Positions 12,977 through 14,447 of a stretch of 14,447 bases of DNA are shown here, in pieces; the stretch's first letter is position 1; every line of letters starts with the position of its first letter. This DNA comes from WHTB01 sp050699035 (GTDB taxonomy: Bacteria; Actinomycetota; Actinomycetes; Propionibacteriales; Nocardioidaceae), in contig JBOHDE010000089.1 in the NCBI GenBank assembly GCA_050699035.1, forward strand, positions 1-14,447, read 5' to 3'. Made by a program: the position numbers and the translations under genes. The notes under the pieces are model-generated. The model searched no databases and was not told where the DNA came from. It saw only the letters and a program-made list of their open reading frames with translations.

Positions 12977-14447
12977 GTGACCAGCGCGCCCTCGCATGCC
13001 TCGGACCTCCCGGCCGCCCTGGAGCCGCTCGGGCGGGACCGCGACGGACGACCGCTGCTCGACGCGCGCCGCCGGCTCACCCCGGCGGTCTTCCTGTCGG
13101 AGCCGCTGCTCGGCTGGATCGGGCCGCTGCTGCTCGCGGCCCTCGCCGGCGTCCTTCGGCTCTGGCGGCTCGGCAACCCGAACGCGCTGCTGTTCGACGA
13201 GACGTACTACGCCAAGGACGCGTACTCCCTGCTGCTGCACGGGCATGTGCTCGACCCGGTCGACAAGGCTGACGACCTCATCGTCGTCGGCAAGGTGGGC
13301 AACCTGTTCACCGACATCCCGAGCTTCTACGTGCACCCCGACGTCGGCAAGTGGCTGATCGCGGTCGGCGAGTGGCAGTTCGGGATGGACTCGTTCGGGT
13401 GGCGGTTCTCGTCGGCGGTGGTCGGCTCGCTGACCGTGTTCGTGCTGGCCCGGCTGGTCCGCCGCCTCACCGGCTCCACCCTGCTGGGTTGTGTCGCCGG
13501 ACTGCTGTTGTGCCTGGACGGCCTGCACCTCGTGATGTCGCGGACCGCCCTGCTGGACGTCTTCTTGACCTTCTTCCTGGTCTGCGCGGTCGGCTGTCTC
13601 CTGGTGGACCGTGACTGGGGGCGGACCAGGATCGCGCGCACGGTGACCGCCGGCGAGGACCCCGGCCGGTTCGGCCCGGTGCGCGCGGTGCTGCTGCGAC
13701 CGTGGCGGATCGCCGCCGGCGTCTGCTTCGGGCTGGCGCTCGGCACGAAGTGGAACGCGTTGTTCGTGCTGGCGGCGCTCGGCCTGCTCGTGTGGGCGTG
13801 GGACGCGTCCGTACGGCGGGCGATCGGGGTGCGCGCGCCCGTACGCAAGGCCGCCCTCGCCGACGCCGTACCCGCGTTCTTCTCGCTGGTCGGGGTCGCA
13901 CTCGTCGTGTACGTCGCGACCTGGGCGGGCTGGCTGGCCAACGCCGGGTCGTACGAGGAACAGTTCGGCGACGACTGGGGCTCCTACGCGGCGACCGATG
14001 CCGAGGGTGCCGGCGAGGCGGTGCAGTCGGTGCGCTCCTTGTGGAACTACCACCAGGAGATCTGGGGCTTCCACACCGGCGACGGCATCAACAAGGAGAC
14101 GCACGTCTACCAGTCGAGCCCGTGGGGATGGCCGATCATCAACCGGCCGGTCGGCGTCGACGCGGAGACCGACATCGCGCCGGGTGAGCAAGGCTGTCCG
14201 ACGGACGCCAACAAGTGCATCCGGCAGATCCTCGCGATCGGGACGCCGGTCCTGTGGTGGGGCGGCGTGCTCGCGCTGTTCGCGTCGCTGTGGTTCTGGG
14301 TCGGCGCGCGGGACTGGCGGTTCGGGCTGGCGCTGGTGGGAGTCGGGTCGACCTGGCTGCCCTGGCTGTGGTTCGACGACCGGCCGATCTTCTACTTCTA
14401 CGCGGTGGCGATGCTGCCGTTCACGATCATCGCGATCACGCTGCTGC
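12977..14447 (+). CDS. pmt: Dolichyl/polyprenyl-phosphate-mannose--protein mannosyltransferase, 3' end outside window
   Basis: GT39-family integral membrane O-mannosyltransferase that moves mannose from polyprenyl-phosphomannose to exported proteins, like mycobacterial Rv1002c. About 490 codons are present and the frame is open at the window edge. A cytoplasmic N-terminus (1-45) precedes the first membrane helix (about 46-62). The first extracytoplasmic loop carries the catalytic Asp-Glu pair in LLFDETYYAKDAYSLL (Asp74, Glu75), then SFYVHPDVGKWLIAVGEWQF. Later segments are WRFSSAVVGSLTVFVLARL, SRTALLDVFLTFF, ALGTKWNALFVLAALG, a large loop with SLWNYHQEIWGFHTGD and SSPWGWPIINRPVG, and further C-terminal membrane helices (TWLPWLWF, FYFYAVAMLPF). 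The GTG start fits a leaderless transcript from TACAGT at 12965. It diverges from rsmI, the usual arrangement in actinobacteria. Confidence 0.94.
   Translation, partial: MTSAPSHASDLPAALEPLGRDRDGRPLLDARRRLTPAVFLSEPLLGWIGPLLLAALAGVLRLWRLGNPNALLFDETYYAKDAYSLLLHGHVLDPVDKADDLIVVGKVGNLFTDIPSFYVHPDVGKWLIAVGEWQFGMDSFGWRFSSAVVGSLTVFVLARLVRRLTGSTLLGCVAGLLLCLDGLHLVMSRTALLDVFLTFFLVCAVGCLLVDRDWGRTRIARTVTAGEDPGRFGPVRAVLLRPWRIAAGVCFGLALGTKWNALFVLAALGLLVWAWDASVRRAIGVRAPVRKAALADAVPAFFSLVGVALVVYVATWAGWLANAGSYEEQFGDDWGSYAATDAEGAGEAVQSVRSLWNYHQEIWGFHTGDGINKETHVYQSSPWGWPIINRPVGVDAETDIAPGEQGCPTDANKCIRQILAIGTPVLWWGGVLALFASLWFWVGARDWRFGLALVGVGSTWLPWLWFDDRPIFYFYAVAMLPFTIIAITLL

Noticed and set aside
12278..14191. Minus-strand open frame of 637 codons opposite pmt and out of frame with rsmI
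   Set aside because: Glu/Gln/Arg/His-rich shadow; pmt and rsmI motifs are clear in the other frames.

Overview
The window is very G+C-rich bacterial DNA with GTG starts, tightly packed short-overlap operons and a pmt-rsmI-metG-tatD-rpfB-ksgA-ispE gene order. This points to an actinobacterium. RpfB with three DUF348 repeats and a G5 domain, and the local gene order, suggest the Propionibacteriales (Nocardioidaceae/Kribbellaceae-like), but I cannot fix the genus.

Left third (1-4443), accessory metabolism and regulation: the C-terminal part of a TetR-type regulator (+) converges on a three-gene minus-strand operon across a 40-bp perfect palindrome that looks like a shared terminator. The operon reads tam (trans-aconitate 2-methyltransferase), a small VOC/glyoxalase-fold protein, then an esterase-type alpha/beta hydrolase. 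Upstream lies a minus-strand TrmB/LuxR-type regulator, then a 274-bp divergent spacer, then a plus-strand MarR/UrtR-type gene that I identify as tamR. Palindromes of the form TCTTGA-N2-TCAAGA sit exactly on the tam promoter (two copies) and on the tamR promoter (one copy). I infer that TamR controls itself and the tam operon, although another regulator gene now separates them.

Middle and right (4445-12930, all minus strand), a conserved housekeeping block. Read in the direction of transcription it is: rsmI (16S rRNA C1402 2'-O-methyltransferase), metG (methionyl-tRNA synthetase), tatD (metal-dependent nuclease/hydrolase), then a 369-bp spacer with a structured rpfB leader, rpfB (resuscitation-promoting factor), a 164-bp spacer that looks like a MITE, ksgA/rsmA (16S rRNA adenine dimethyltransferase), ispE (isoprenoid kinase) and an ABC-F ATPase. 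Genes join by 1-nt or 4-nt overlaps or about 10-nt gaps. Three to four of them act on rRNA, tRNA or the ribosome. At the right edge a plus-strand pmt (protein O-mannosyltransferase), truncated by the window, diverges from rsmI across 46 bp.

Most notable points: (1) a readable TamR operator set linking tamR to a tam-VOC-esterase operon; (2) MetG carries Ser-Ile-Gly-Ser where class I synthetases have HIGH, while KMSKS and the zinc knuckle are intact; (3) a MITE-like element abutting the rpfB stop codon; (4) a possible Shine-Dalgarno-sequestering leader on rpfB; (5) a 23-bp perfect hairpin lying between two divergent promoters. No tRNA, rRNA, CRISPR array, transposase gene or phage gene was seen.
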